Shown: piece by piece, positions 35,392-43,309 of the stretch | How the letters are laid out: every line of letters starts with the position of its first letter | Position numbering within the stretch: the first letter of the stretch is position 1 | Origin: Marinomonas hwangdonensis | Lineage (GTDB): Bacteria > Pseudomonadota > Gammaproteobacteria > Pseudomonadales > Marinomonadaceae | Direction: 5' to 3' | Assembly: GCF_003721245.1 (NCBI RefSeq) | Contig: NZ_RIZG01000001.1 | Span: 62,001 to 126,000 of the forward strand | Length of the DNA: 64,000 nucleotides | Program-made: the position numbers and the translations under genes | Notes under the pieces: generated by a model | What the model saw: the letters and a program-made list of their open reading frames with translations, nothing else | Database searches by the model: none | Told to the model about the DNA's origin: nothing

Positions 35392-35924
35392 GCCTTATCA
35401 CTCTTCATATTCGTTTCTTGTATCACTTTTTTTAGTGCGTTTAAGCGTCCATAAAGTTGAGTCGACTGTTCTTTTGTTTGATGTAATAGCTTTTGAATGA
35501 TCTGGCGATTAGCTGGATACTTAGTCAGAAAATCCCTGTAAGCCTCAATTTCACCTAATATCATTTTTAATTCTGTGCTCGTTTTTGCTTCTTCAATTTT
35601 AAGTAGAGTCTCTTGTTGTCTGACTTCGTTTTCAGTATGGCAGACATCATTCGGTTTTGAGTCGCATGTTTTTTGATCAAGTAACATAAGCAGTGAATCG
35701 CTGAAATGATAGGTTCGAGCGTTGCGTTCCCCGCTGGCCGTTATTAGGTTTTTTGTCGTCAGTATATTAACGTTCTTTGCGATAAATCTGGTTGATTGGA
35801 CCAAGTTCAATTCGGTTGTACTCGTGGCCAACTGGATAAGTTCCTTTCGCTTGATGCTGGTTCCTTCCACACGTTGTAAGAGTTCTTTGAACGCTTTATT
35901 CAAAGAAAATGGTTTAGATGTCAT
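35385..35924 (-). CDS. Uncharacterised partner of the helicase (winged-helix plus coiled coil)
   Basis: A 179-aa protein that I cannot place in a named family. The first about 85 residues look like a winged helix (KRKELIQLATSTTELNLVQSTRFIAKNVNILTTKNLITASGERNARTYHFSD), and the rest (about 100-170) is charged and helical, probably a coiled coil. It is the first gene of the two-gene helicase operon, and its start overlaps the regulatory region containing two palindromes. A DNA- or partner-binding adaptor for the helicase is a reasonable guess, no more. Confidence 0.65.
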   Translation of the reverse strand: MTSKPFSLNKAFKELLQRVEGTSIKRKELIQLATSTTELNLVQSTRFIAKNVNILTTKNLITASGERNARTYHFSDSLLMLLDQKTCDSKPNDVCHTENEVRQQETLLKIEEAKTSTELKMILGEIEAYRDFLTKYPANRQIIQKLLHQTKEQSTQLYGRLNALKKVIQETNMKSDKAC

Positions 35925-35947
35925 GTTTATGTCTCAAAAAACTGAAA

Positions 35948-35998
35948 ACTTAGGATTGCTAAGTATACAGAAATAAGTAAAACTTAGACAATCTAAGT
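35948..35998. promoter_or_regulatory. Twin palindromic operators between helicase operon and XRE gene
   Basis: ACTTAG-N5-CTAAGT occurs at 35948-35964 and again at 35982-35998, centres 34 bp apart. The two spacers are near reverse complements (GATTG and ACAAT), so the sites face each other. Their position between divergent genes and the adjacent XRE-type gene make them likely binding sites for that regulator, controlling both directions. Confidence 0.8.
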
Positions 35999-36025
35999 AT
36001 GTGAGACTTTAAAGATGAAACCATT

Positions 36026-36346
36026 TTGTCAGATAACCCAATACCACTGCGGCTCAAGCAAGCTCGCAAAAAGATCGGCATTTCCCAGAAAGAACTTGGG
36101 ATCAAAATAGGTATGGACGCGAGCTCTGCTAGTGGCCGTATGAATCACTATGAGAAAGGCAGACATGTACCTGATGTGGCGACGCTGAGAAAGATTGCTG
36201 CGGAGCTCAATGTGCCACTGAATTATTTCTTTTGTGAAGATGATTTAAGCGCTGAGTTAGCATGTTTAATTTCTAAGCTCGATGATAAGAGTAAGAAAGA
36301 TCTGATAACAGAGCTGCTCGCCACTAAAGGCAGCGATAGCGCTTAG
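36026..36346 (+). CDS. XRE-family HTH regulator
   Basis: A 106-aa DNA-binding protein with a Cro/C1-type helix-turn-helix (RLKQARKKIGISQKELGIKIGMDASSASGRMNHYEKGRHVPDVATLRKIAAELNVPLNYFF) and a short helical tail. The best start is TTG at 36026; an ATG at 36015 is in another frame. It is divergent from the helicase pair across two palindromic operators and 30 nt upstream of tnsD, so it may set the level of both the helicase cargo and the targeting genes. Confidence 0.85.
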   Translation: MSDNPIPLRLKQARKKIGISQKELGIKIGMDASSASGRMNHYEKGRHVPDVATLRKIAAELNVPLNYFFCEDDLSAELACLISKLDDKSKKDLITELLATKGSDSA

Positions 36347-36376
36347 TTGTATTCATCTTTCACCACAGGGTGAACG

Positions 36377-37915
36377 ATGATTTTTCAATTTCCAGTACCA
36401 CATAACGATGAGCTATTAGGTAGTGTCTTAGCTCGTTTCATTTCTAGGCAGGGCATACGCGAGGATAAAGTAGCACTTGACCTGCTTTTTGGAAGCCGAA
36501 ACATAGTGCCTTCGGCTTTGCTTCAAGGTCACCTTTCTGACTTATCTCGACAGGTCTGGCACTTATGGCCTGCAACTACCGATGAAATGCTAGAAAAACA
36601 CTCAATACTTCCTGTGTTTAAGTCATTTATTGAACCTAGTAGATATGCAGCCATTTGTTCTGATTTAGCTTTTGATTCTAAAAGTCATTCAATGCTGAAA
36701 ACAGGAATTAACGCTTCTTCTTTGGAATTTCCAGCTTACTACCGATATTGCCCAATTTGCTTCAATGAGGATATGAAGCAGTATGCTTATAGTTACTGGA
36801 GACGGCAATTTCATTTACCAGGCGTAACAGTTTGCTTAACGCATCGATGCGTCTTAGTTAACTCAGAGTTTGATTTAAAACCAAGTCGTCGTCACTCATT
36901 TATAGAGGCTTCGAGTCTCTCAACTATGTCGAGACCATCTGCTGCTGAAGTCTGTGAAAAACCAATGCTAGTTGATCTGGCTAGTAATATTGATCGATTG
37001 CTTCATCAGCCTTTTCCGTACATATCACCAGATCAGTGGACGGTATTTTATGATGCAAGACTTAGAGAGGTTGGATTAAAAAGCACTAAGGGTGTTGAGC
37101 ATCATCAGGTTGAAAGTCAATTTAGCCAGTATTGGGGGGATAGATTCTTAAAAGAATGCGGCCTAGATCTTGTGGGAGGGGTAACGTGGCTTCAGACATT
37201 TTTTCGCAAACATCGAAAGCACTTCTCTTATCTACATCACCTGCTGTGCCTACAAGCACTATTTCCAAATTGGAAGCTGAATGATGTTTTTAGCGTGGCA
37301 TCAAGTATTAGGGTGCAGTCTGCTAAGAGAGTATATAGCTCTTCTCAAGCTGATTTAAGAGCGCCTGAGTATCGGGCAGTTTGGCATGATCTTAAAAAAG
37401 AGAACGCAACTCTCAAGGATATTAGAGCAACGAGGGAAGGAGTTCGAGTGTACTCATGGCTTTATCGATTCGATAATGTATGGTTGAAAGAGCATCTTCC
37501 CATCCCGTTCAAAAACAACCGTGGTCGAATTGTCGATTGGAAGAAACGAGATCTAGAAGTGGTTAGGACGCTTTTAAAAATCCGCAGCAACAGTTTTGAT
37601 GACTTGTCATTACCAAGGATGACCCAGCAATGGTTTATTACTCAAACTAAATTGCGCTGGGGGATTGATAAGCACCTCTCTAAGTTACCGCTTTGCCAAC
37701 GTTTTTTTATCAAATACACAGAATCTATTGAGGAGTTCCAAGTTCGTCGTGTTCTCGCTATTATCGTTGATGCCATCAACTTTAACGAGCCTATTCCAAG
37801 ACCATATGAAATTGAACGCCTTGCTGGACTCAGCGAAAAACGGATTCGGGAAGCTACGCGACGAATTATCAGAGAAAATCTCGAAATGGTTTCCTGCTTT
37901 AAGTTACCTACCTAG
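36377..37915 (+). CDS. tnsD: TnsD (TniQ family), attTn7 target selector
   Basis: TnsD recognises the glmS 3' end and recruits TnsC, directing insertion to attTn7. The 512-aa protein (508 in Tn7) starts MIFQFPVPHNDELLGSVLARF as TniQ proteins do, and has the zinc finger Cys125, Cys128 (YRYCPICF), Cys153 and His156 (VTVCLTHR). The remainder (about 200-512) is the DNA-binding part of TnsD-type TniQ proteins. Unlike Tn7 it is separated from tnsC by about 11 kb of cargo. The observed insertion site confirms that a protein of this specificity has acted here. Confidence 0.95.
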   Translation: MIFQFPVPHNDELLGSVLARFISRQGIREDKVALDLLFGSRNIVPSALLQGHLSDLSRQVWHLWPATTDEMLEKHSILPVFKSFIEPSRYAAICSDLAFDSKSHSMLKTGINASSLEFPAYYRYCPICFNEDMKQYAYSYWRRQFHLPGVTVCLTHRCVLVNSEFDLKPSRRHSFIEASSLSTMSRPSAAEVCEKPMLVDLASNIDRLLHQPFPYISPDQWTVFYDARLREVGLKSTKGVEHHQVESQFSQYWGDRFLKECGLDLVGGVTWLQTFFRKHRKHFSYLHHLLCLQALFPNWKLNDVFSVASSIRVQSAKRVYSSSQADLRAPEYRAVWHDLKKENATLKDIRATREGVRVYSWLYRFDNVWLKEHLPIPFKNNRGRIVDWKKRDLEVVRTLLKIRSNSFDDLSLPRMTQQWFITQTKLRWGIDKHLSKLPLCQRFFIKYTESIEEFQVRRVLAIIVDAINFNEPIPRPYEIERLAGLSEKRIREATRRIIRENLEMVSCFKLPT

Positions 37916-39452
37916 AGACACAGAGCTGGTTAAAATTCACGGGGTATTTCGATCTAAAAATTTGCTGAAAAACAAAGATATCTTTGTCGCCATTGAGTGG
38001 AAAGATGGCGTCACATCATCCTTGCCTATTGAAATGGCTAGCTTTTTGGCACCAGGCTATACATTTCAAGATAAAAAAGTTATTTCGCAGTCAGAATATG
38101 AGCGGCAACTGGCTCATATTATTAGCCTAGAACGGGTTGATAAAACTTCAGGCCATTATCATTATTACTTTAAAACAGATAAGGGTTTGATGAAGTTTTC
38201 AGGTTTTGAATTAGCGAGAACGTTGTTTTTTCATAACCCGCATCTTGTTCGAGCCGCCTACACTGCCAATGGTTTAAGCGCTCTTGCATTCGTAAACCGT
38301 AATCAGTCGCCAATCGAAATCAGCTTCCCTGAAAGTACTAAATACCCTGTTAGTTTCATAGGTACAAAAAGTAATCGAACTCATTTGGCTTGGATGCTAC
38401 TTGATGGCGGGGCCAAAAAGAGTGCGTTTTCTGTCTTTGAATCCTTTAAAAATGACGCAGGGAAATTAGGGTTTAAATTTGTCCCGCCAAATCTAAAAGG
38501 TTGGCAGCTCGAGGTGTCGGTGCGAACTGATCCAGAAGAGAGTTTTACAGAGGTAGTTCGTGTTGAAAGAATCGTAGAAGCGGTTTTAAACGAGAACCCG
38601 TCTGATGTTTTAGTAAACCATCCCAAAACTAAAGATCAAAGCGCTAAAAGTAAGGTAGAAACTTCTCAAAATGGTCATGTTCCAGCAGATGATATTGATC
38701 CTGAGTTAGACCTTGGAGAGATACCTGGTTTAGGTAAACGGCTTCACAACGAACGCTTAAAAGGCTTTTCTTTTAGTTGCTCTGGTATTCGAAGCGTTAA
38801 ATCATCTAAAGGAAAGAGCGCTGGGAATTCAAAACGTGCGCCGTCTACTGAAGATCAAGACATCAAAAAAGAAAAAGCAGGCATCGGCGTAGCAGAAAAA
38901 GATGGTGATGCACAGGAGTTTAGTCCTTCAATCAATCAAGATGATGAAATTACGGAGACTGTTGATTTGCCTCAGAAATTCAGTCTTTTTGCTGAAGTGA
39001 TTGATGAAGTCGCGAAATCTGACGGCGTTAGATTAGTTCAGGAAGCTAAGTGCTACAGGTTTCCAGCCCCCACAAACAACAGCAAAGTTGTTTACCAAAC
39101 GAAATATGAGGACCTACTTAAGTATTTCGTTGCCATCTTAGAGTTAAAAGGTAGTCAGTTAGTGTTGGTTGAAGCAGATACCAATAATTTGAGAACTCCC
39201 AAAGGAGCTAGTACGCTGATTCTAGGATTAAAAGAAGATCCAAAAGCTAACTTTGAAGAAATTCTTCAATGTTTTTCTGACAAAGGTGCTCAATGGAGTC
39301 ATAACTTCATCAATGAGCGCTGTGATTTCTTCAGCCCTTGCAGGCACCCGTCTCTAAAAGAGAAAGGTAAGATTCGCACAGATCAGGAATACAAGGAAAA
39401 GTGGGTGAGTGATCTTCGTGAGAAGTTGAGGTTGTTTAGGAAATCCTCGTAA
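37806..39452 (+). CDS. tnsE: TnsE, replication- and plasmid-directed target selector
   Basis: TnsE directs Tn7 into lagging-strand DNA and conjugating plasmids through the sliding clamp. The frame is open from 37665; ATG 37806 gives 548 aa (538 in Tn7 TnsE), but TnsE-like sequence (LVKIHGVFRSKNLLKNKDIFVAIEW) begins only near 37926, just after the tnsD stop, where only a CTG is in frame. Initiation is therefore uncertain and may be coupled to tnsD. The domain plan follows TnsE: an N-terminal half with YYFKTDKGLMKFSGFELARTLFFHNPHLVRAAY, a low-complexity acidic-basic linker (about 330-400) and a conserved C-terminal domain (FSLFAEVIDEVAK... onwards). Confidence 0.85.
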   Translation: MKLNALLDSAKNGFGKLRDELSEKISKWFPALSYLPRDTELVKIHGVFRSKNLLKNKDIFVAIEWKDGVTSSLPIEMASFLAPGYTFQDKKVISQSEYERQLAHIISLERVDKTSGHYHYYFKTDKGLMKFSGFELARTLFFHNPHLVRAAYTANGLSALAFVNRNQSPIEISFPESTKYPVSFIGTKSNRTHLAWMLLDGGAKKSAFSVFESFKNDAGKLGFKFVPPNLKGWQLEVSVRTDPEESFTEVVRVERIVEAVLNENPSDVLVNHPKTKDQSAKSKVETSQNGHVPADDIDPELDLGEIPGLGKRLHNERLKGFSFSCSGIRSVKSSKGKSAGNSKRAPSTEDQDIKKEKAGIGVAEKDGDAQEFSPSINQDDEITETVDLPQKFSLFAEVIDEVAKSDGVRLVQEAKCYRFPAPTNNSKVVYQTKYEDLLKYFVAILELKGSQLVLVEADTNNLRTPKGASTLILGLKEDPKANFEEILQCFSDKGAQWSHNFINERCDFFSPCRHPSLKEKGKIRTDQEYKEKWVSDLREKLRLFRKSS

Positions 39453-39455
39453 AAA

Positions 39456-39487
39456 GGCTACAGAGGACTAGCCTCTGTAGCCTAGAA
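39456..39487 (-). terminator. Terminator hairpin between tnsE and the micro-protein genes
   Basis: GGCTACAGAGG (39456-39466) pairs perfectly with CCTCTGTAGCC (39472-39482). The A5 run at 39451-39455 provides a U tract on the minus strand, so it ends the micro-protein operon and may also stop tnsE transcripts. Confidence 0.85.
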
Positions 39488-39500
39488 GATAGTTGATTAC

Positions 39501-39638
39501 TTACTTCTTCTGGTTTGGATTTAACTGAGTTCCACGGTTGCCTTGGGCTTTATCATAGGCAATATTTGTACCGCTAGAACCTTTGTTAGCATTTGACTGA
39601 TTAGATGCGTTGTTTGCAGGTGTGATTGTTTTAGACAT
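39501..39638 (-). CDS. 45-aa micro-protein, paralogue B of a tandem pair
   Basis: A short ORF (MSKTITPANNASNQSNANKG...) with an AAGGAA Shine-Dalgarno 6 nt before the ATG. It is rich in Asn, Gln, Gly, Lys and Ser, without Cys or hydrophobic segments, and ends LNPNQKK. The central block NKGSSGTNIAYDKAQGNRG is shared with the neighbouring ORF at 39652. Two adjacent homologues, each with a ribosome-binding site and differing mostly at wobble positions and termini, indicate a real coding pair. Similar low-complexity peptides with NKGTSGTN...YDK..GNRG occur in other gammaproteobacteria as far as I recall; the function is unknown. Confidence 0.72.
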   Translation of the reverse strand: MSKTITPANNASNQSNANKGSSGTNIAYDKAQGNRGTQLNPNQKK

Positions 39639-39651
39639 GTTGTTTCCTTAA

Positions 39652-39789
39652 TTATTTGTTTCGGTTTTGGCTAATTTGCTTGCTACGGTTACCATGGACT
39701 TTGTCGTAAGCAATATTGGTCCCGCTAGTGCCTTTGTTAGGGTTTGTCTGATTAGATGCATTCTCTTGAGGTGTAGTTTTTTTAGACAT
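39652..39789 (-). CDS. 45-aa micro-protein, paralogue A of a tandem pair
   Basis: The upstream member of the pair, MSKKTTPQENASNQTNPNKG..., with an AGGAG Shine-Dalgarno and a 13-nt gap to paralogue B. Alignment of the two 45-residue products shows identity at MSK-x-x-TP, NASNQ, N-x-NKG, SGTNIAYDK and GNR. The protein is strongly hydrophilic and likely disordered when free. The operon lies on the minus strand inside the transposon, between tnsE and the ankyrin gene. I cannot assign a role; a nucleic-acid-binding or regulatory peptide is possible but not shown. Confidence 0.72.
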   Translation of the reverse strand: MSKKTTPQENASNQTNPNKGTSGTNIAYDKVHGNRSKQISQNRNK

Positions 39790-39948
39790 GGTTAACTCCT
39801 AAAGTTAGTGAATTTGTCTTAGTGGTTGGTACAGCTGAAGTATCAATGAATTACTTGGACCAAAAAATGAAAAGCGGCGTCCCCCCCCCTGAACTCTTTT
39901 GGTGGGATGCTATGAATAGTTAGGATTTACAATAGGTAGGGATGCTCT
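39790..39948. promoter_or_regulatory. Divergent control region with a C9 tract
   Basis: This gap separates the micro-protein operon from the divergent ankyrin gene and must contain both promoters. It includes an uninterrupted run of nine C residues at 39881-39889, about 60 nt upstream of the ankyrin start. Confidence 0.5.
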
Positions 39949-42648
39949 TTGGCAATATTTCCAACATTTGAGTCAGTATTACTTCAGATCGCTAATGTGC
40001 TGAGAACTAGCGGCGACATGAATTCAAAATCTAAGTCAAAGTTTAAAAACGTCGATATGTCGATGGATAACTTGAATGATACTTGGGAGAAGGTCTTAGG
40101 CGATATTGCAGATGCTTTAGAGTTTGATCAAAAGAGTAAACACGACTTGATCAATAATATTTTCTATGATTATCAATCACATAAGGCAATAGAACTAGGT
40201 GTATTTACTTCAAGAGCTTCGCAAAGAAAAGTAGTTTGGCACTACTTAGCAAGGTTTCTAGTGCCAACTCTTGCTCGGCATTCAGTATTTTGGCAAGTGG
40301 AGTCAAGGTTAGACGTAGGCATGCCAGAGGGCAGGTTTTGGTATCTACCGGCTGTTGACTGTCCAATTAGACCAACTCAGCTCCTTTTACCCATTCAACA
40401 AGTTCTAAATTGGTTGATTGACCTTATCGGGGATTCACCTACCTCCATAGCCAACACAATCGTTAAAGGAATGCGAGCTTTTGACAGTACCGATGTAGTC
40501 CTCAAAAACTTATATAACTGGAAAACAGCTAAGAGCACTCCTGAAATATCAAGCATCATTAATACGTTCCCTGATGAAGTTGAAATACACTTTCAAGGAA
40601 GCTTTAAACTTGATGACAAATCTCCGGAATATGAGCAAGCGTTAGCCTTTGTTTACGCAAAAGGTCTGCCAGCATCAGCACTACAGCATGAAATAGCCAT
40701 TAGTGAAGAGATGTTGGAAAGGATCTTGTGCAAGAAATGTTCTATTGAAGAACAAGATATATTTGTTCGTAAAATAGCTTTACGTTATCAAGCCCCAAGC
40801 ATAAGGACTGTGCGATTACGGCTACTTTTAGCAAGGGCTACTCAAGAAGGATATGAGAAGTTAGTTAAGTTTTTGACTCCAAATGTAGATAAGCAATGTC
40901 TTGATCTCAACACAAACAAGGCTTTACAGCTGATCCAGCTGTATAACGATGTTTATAATCGTACATATGATGCTCATCTTATGAAAAGAGGAGCGGGTGA
41001 AGCAGAAGAGAACAAGTATTTTACAGAGCAACTTCCTACGTATCTTCGCTATGATTTACTGCGCTATGTCTGTTATGACACAAATCAGCCTATTGAGATA
41101 ACCACTCACAAATTAAACAATATCTTCAGACAAGATGACGATGGTGATCTTGAGAACATCATCCCTACTACAAATGGTGATAGACAGCGGATGATGTCTG
41201 CCGTTGTAGAAGAGTTGAAAAGCTCCGAGGGCTATCATGCTCAATTGGCAGAGCTCTTAGATGCCTTGAAACGAAATAAAGCGCCTTTCAGAAATATTCA
41301 GGCAATTGATGACTTTGATATGATTTATGGTGCTTTAGAGCATGGAGAAACAAATCACAGAGTAAGAGCGCTGCTGTTTGACAGGTTAAAGGAGCTAGAG
41401 GCTAATCCTGACCAGTCAATGAAACGCATAATTGCAGAGTTGGAAGAGCACTTGTTGGTAAAAACTTTTACCGCTTCAACGGAAGAAAAAGTATCAATAT
41501 TGCTTGCTGAAGCTAAGGCATCTGAGGTTTTAGAGTATTCAAAAGCTCGTATTCTTCAGCTTGAAGGCCTCCACCTACTTGGGCAAAACAAATTTCTTGA
41601 AGCCGAGAAAGGTTTTAACTTAGCTATAGATGAGTGTAAAAAGTACAGTTTTGGCAAGTTAAGGGGTAGCTTAGCCAAAGATGCCTTTTCATTAGCTGTA
41701 GCAAATCAAAAGCTGATTCCTAACAATCACGAGAAATACTATAGGGATATGTACTATTGGGGAGGTATCAATTCAGAACTATACTCACTAGATAAAGTTA
41801 ATATCCATGATGTCTCTAGGGATTTACATGAATATTTCTGGGCAACTCTATATAAATGCTACCCAGATTATGAACCTAAGTTTGCTTCTTGCCGCACTGA
41901 ATTTGAAAAGTTTTCTAAAAACATAGCCAGTTGCATCAAGGCTCAAAAGCCGATTTCAACAATTCTAAGTAAATATAGCGGGTTAAAAAATAAGCAACTA
42001 AAGTACCCGCAAGCAGACAGTATTGTGTTGTTGATAATGAAAATCAGCTATGACATGAGCTCTAAACTAAGAAGCTTCTCTCAAGCTTTGCCTGTTGAAG
42101 CCATGAATGAGCTAAACCGTGCTAATGATGGATTAATAGGTGCTGTTAGAGAAATCATTCAGGAATGGCCTGAAATTGTGGATGTATCTGATTTCAAACA
42201 ACAGACACCGTTGATGATTGCTGCTCACAATCAAGATTACAAAACAGTTGAATTGCTGCTAAATGCAAAAGCAAATCCTAACTTGAGAGACTTAAAAGGT
42301 AGGACCGCTCTTCACTCAGCGGCAGCAAGTCGTTGTTTGCTGTCAGCTAAACTACTTCTAGAGCATGGTATAGATGAAACTATATTAACAATTGAGGGGG
42401 CAACTCCACTGCATACAGCTACTCGCATGGGAGAGCTTTCTATAGTTAAACTTCTAATTGAAAAGTGTCCCGAACTTCTTCAGGTCTCTGATTTAAAAGG
42501 GATAACTCCATCAGAACTGGCTGCTACCATTGCAGAAGACAGAGTGCACTATGAGCTATTACGGCGATATCTTGAGTCAGAAAAAAGAACGGTTGTTAGT
42601 CATGAGGTTTACAAGCAAGTAGCGGCATATTATTTAAGTGTTCATTAG
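39949..42648 (+). CDS. Large ankyrin-repeat protein of unknown function
   Basis: An 899-aa soluble protein. Residues 1-740 have no domain I can name; they include Trp/Tyr-rich blocks near 90-150 (KVVWHYLARFLVPTLARHSVFWQ, GRFWYLPAVD) and a helical TPR-like stretch near 515-580 (AKASEVLEYSKARILQLEGLHLLGQNKFLEAEKGF). Residues about 746-864 hold three to four ankyrin repeats (TPLMIAAHNQDYKTVELLL; RTALHSAAASRCLLSAKLLLEHG; TPLHTATRMGELSIVKLLIEK). The start is TTG 39949 after GGTAGGG; ATG 40018 is a fallback. A small membrane protein follows 30 nt later. The two-gene layout within a defence-bearing transposon suggests, but does not prove, a phage-response role. Confidence 0.75.
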   Translation: MAIFPTFESVLLQIANVLRTSGDMNSKSKSKFKNVDMSMDNLNDTWEKVLGDIADALEFDQKSKHDLINNIFYDYQSHKAIELGVFTSRASQRKVVWHYLARFLVPTLARHSVFWQVESRLDVGMPEGRFWYLPAVDCPIRPTQLLLPIQQVLNWLIDLIGDSPTSIANTIVKGMRAFDSTDVVLKNLYNWKTAKSTPEISSIINTFPDEVEIHFQGSFKLDDKSPEYEQALAFVYAKGLPASALQHEIAISEEMLERILCKKCSIEEQDIFVRKIALRYQAPSIRTVRLRLLLARATQEGYEKLVKFLTPNVDKQCLDLNTNKALQLIQLYNDVYNRTYDAHLMKRGAGEAEENKYFTEQLPTYLRYDLLRYVCYDTNQPIEITTHKLNNIFRQDDDGDLENIIPTTNGDRQRMMSAVVEELKSSEGYHAQLAELLDALKRNKAPFRNIQAIDDFDMIYGALEHGETNHRVRALLFDRLKELEANPDQSMKRIIAELEEHLLVKTFTASTEEKVSILLAEAKASEVLEYSKARILQLEGLHLLGQNKFLEAEKGFNLAIDECKKYSFGKLRGSLAKDAFSLAVANQKLIPNNHEKYYRDMYYWGGINSELYSLDKVNIHDVSRDLHEYFWATLYKCYPDYEPKFASCRTEFEKFSKNIASCIKAQKPISTILSKYSGLKNKQLKYPQADSIVLLIMKISYDMSSKLRSFSQALPVEAMNELNRANDGLIGAVREIIQEWPEIVDVSDFKQQTPLMIAAHNQDYKTVELLLNAKANPNLRDLKGRTALHSAAASRCLLSAKLLLEHGIDETILTIEGATPLHTATRMGELSIVKLLIEKCPELLQVSDLKGITPSELAATIAEDRVHYELLRRYLESEKRTVVSHEVYKQVAAYYLSVH

Positions 42649-42678
42649 GATGCCTTTAAACAATTTAGAACAGATAAA

Positions 42679-43083
42679 ATGCAAATGAATCAAAAAACAA
42701 AAAATAAAGATAGCGTTTCCAACACTCAATTAAAATATTTTGATAGTTACGCATTGTCTGTATGGGTTAGTGCAAGTATAGCAATTTTAGGTGTGTTTTC
42801 TGGTGGGTTAGCATCGTTTTTCACTGCTGAAATTAAAGGCTCTTTTCCTTTCTTACATTTGGGTAACTGGAATAGATTTTTGGACCCTCACTCTTATGGA
42901 CCTATTTCTTATGAATCAGCAATATTTTGGGTGATGGTTATTACTTTCTTCTTCCTAGTTTTTTGGCGAGATCGAGCTGTTGCTCGAAAGAATGTATATG
43001 AGCAGAGAAGGCTTGAAAATGCTTATGCTGAAGTAGGCGACCAAATAGAGAGCTACACTCAGTTGCTAAGAACTACCGCCTAA
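42679..43083 (+). CDS. Small two-helix membrane protein downstream of the ankyrin gene
   Basis: A 134-aa protein with two hydrophobic helices, about 31-51 (VSASIAILGVFSGGLASFFTA) and 82-100 (AIFWVMVITFFFLVFW), separated by an aromatic loop (FPFLHLGNWNRFLDPHSYGP). A charged N-terminal tail and a helical C-terminal tail (ARKNVYEQRRLENAYAEVGDQIESYTQLL) should be cytoplasmic. I do not recognise the family. Co-orientation and close spacing to the ankyrin gene suggest a sensor/membrane-effector pair. Confidence 0.68.
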   Translation: MQMNQKTKNKDSVSNTQLKYFDSYALSVWVSASIAILGVFSGGLASFFTAEIKGSFPFLHLGNWNRFLDPHSYGPISYESAIFWVMVITFFFLVFWRDRAVARKNVYEQRRLENAYAEVGDQIESYTQLLRTTA

Positions 43084-43094
43084 AGATTTTCTAT

Positions 43095-43276
43095 ATGTTT
43101 ACAGGGAAACGTTTTTGAAAAGCCGCAAGGCAGTAGAGCTCGCTGTTGACCTTGCACAAGTAAATGAGGAACGTTCTAGCGAGTATGACTCTTTGATTCA
43201 ACCCTTTTGCCTTCTGTTGGTGGAGTTGCTGACGTACCATAGCTACCTGATGTACACTGATAGGACGAATTGTTAA
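43095..43276 (+). pseudogene. Frameshifted small gene near the L end
   Basis: ATG 43095 opens a frame (MFTGKRF) that stops at once at 43116-43118. Adding one T to the TTTTT run at 43112-43116 would join it to a protein-like frame, KSRKAVELAVDLAQVNEERSSEYDSLI, that stays open to 43276. This looks like a small gene broken by a single-base loss in a homopolymer, or a case of slippage. The later part of the frame (CLLLVELLTYHSYLM) is less convincing. The product is unrecognised. Confidence 0.35.
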
Positions 43277-43309
43277 CTGAGGTTCTTTATGTATCCACGT
43301 GCTAAGTAA

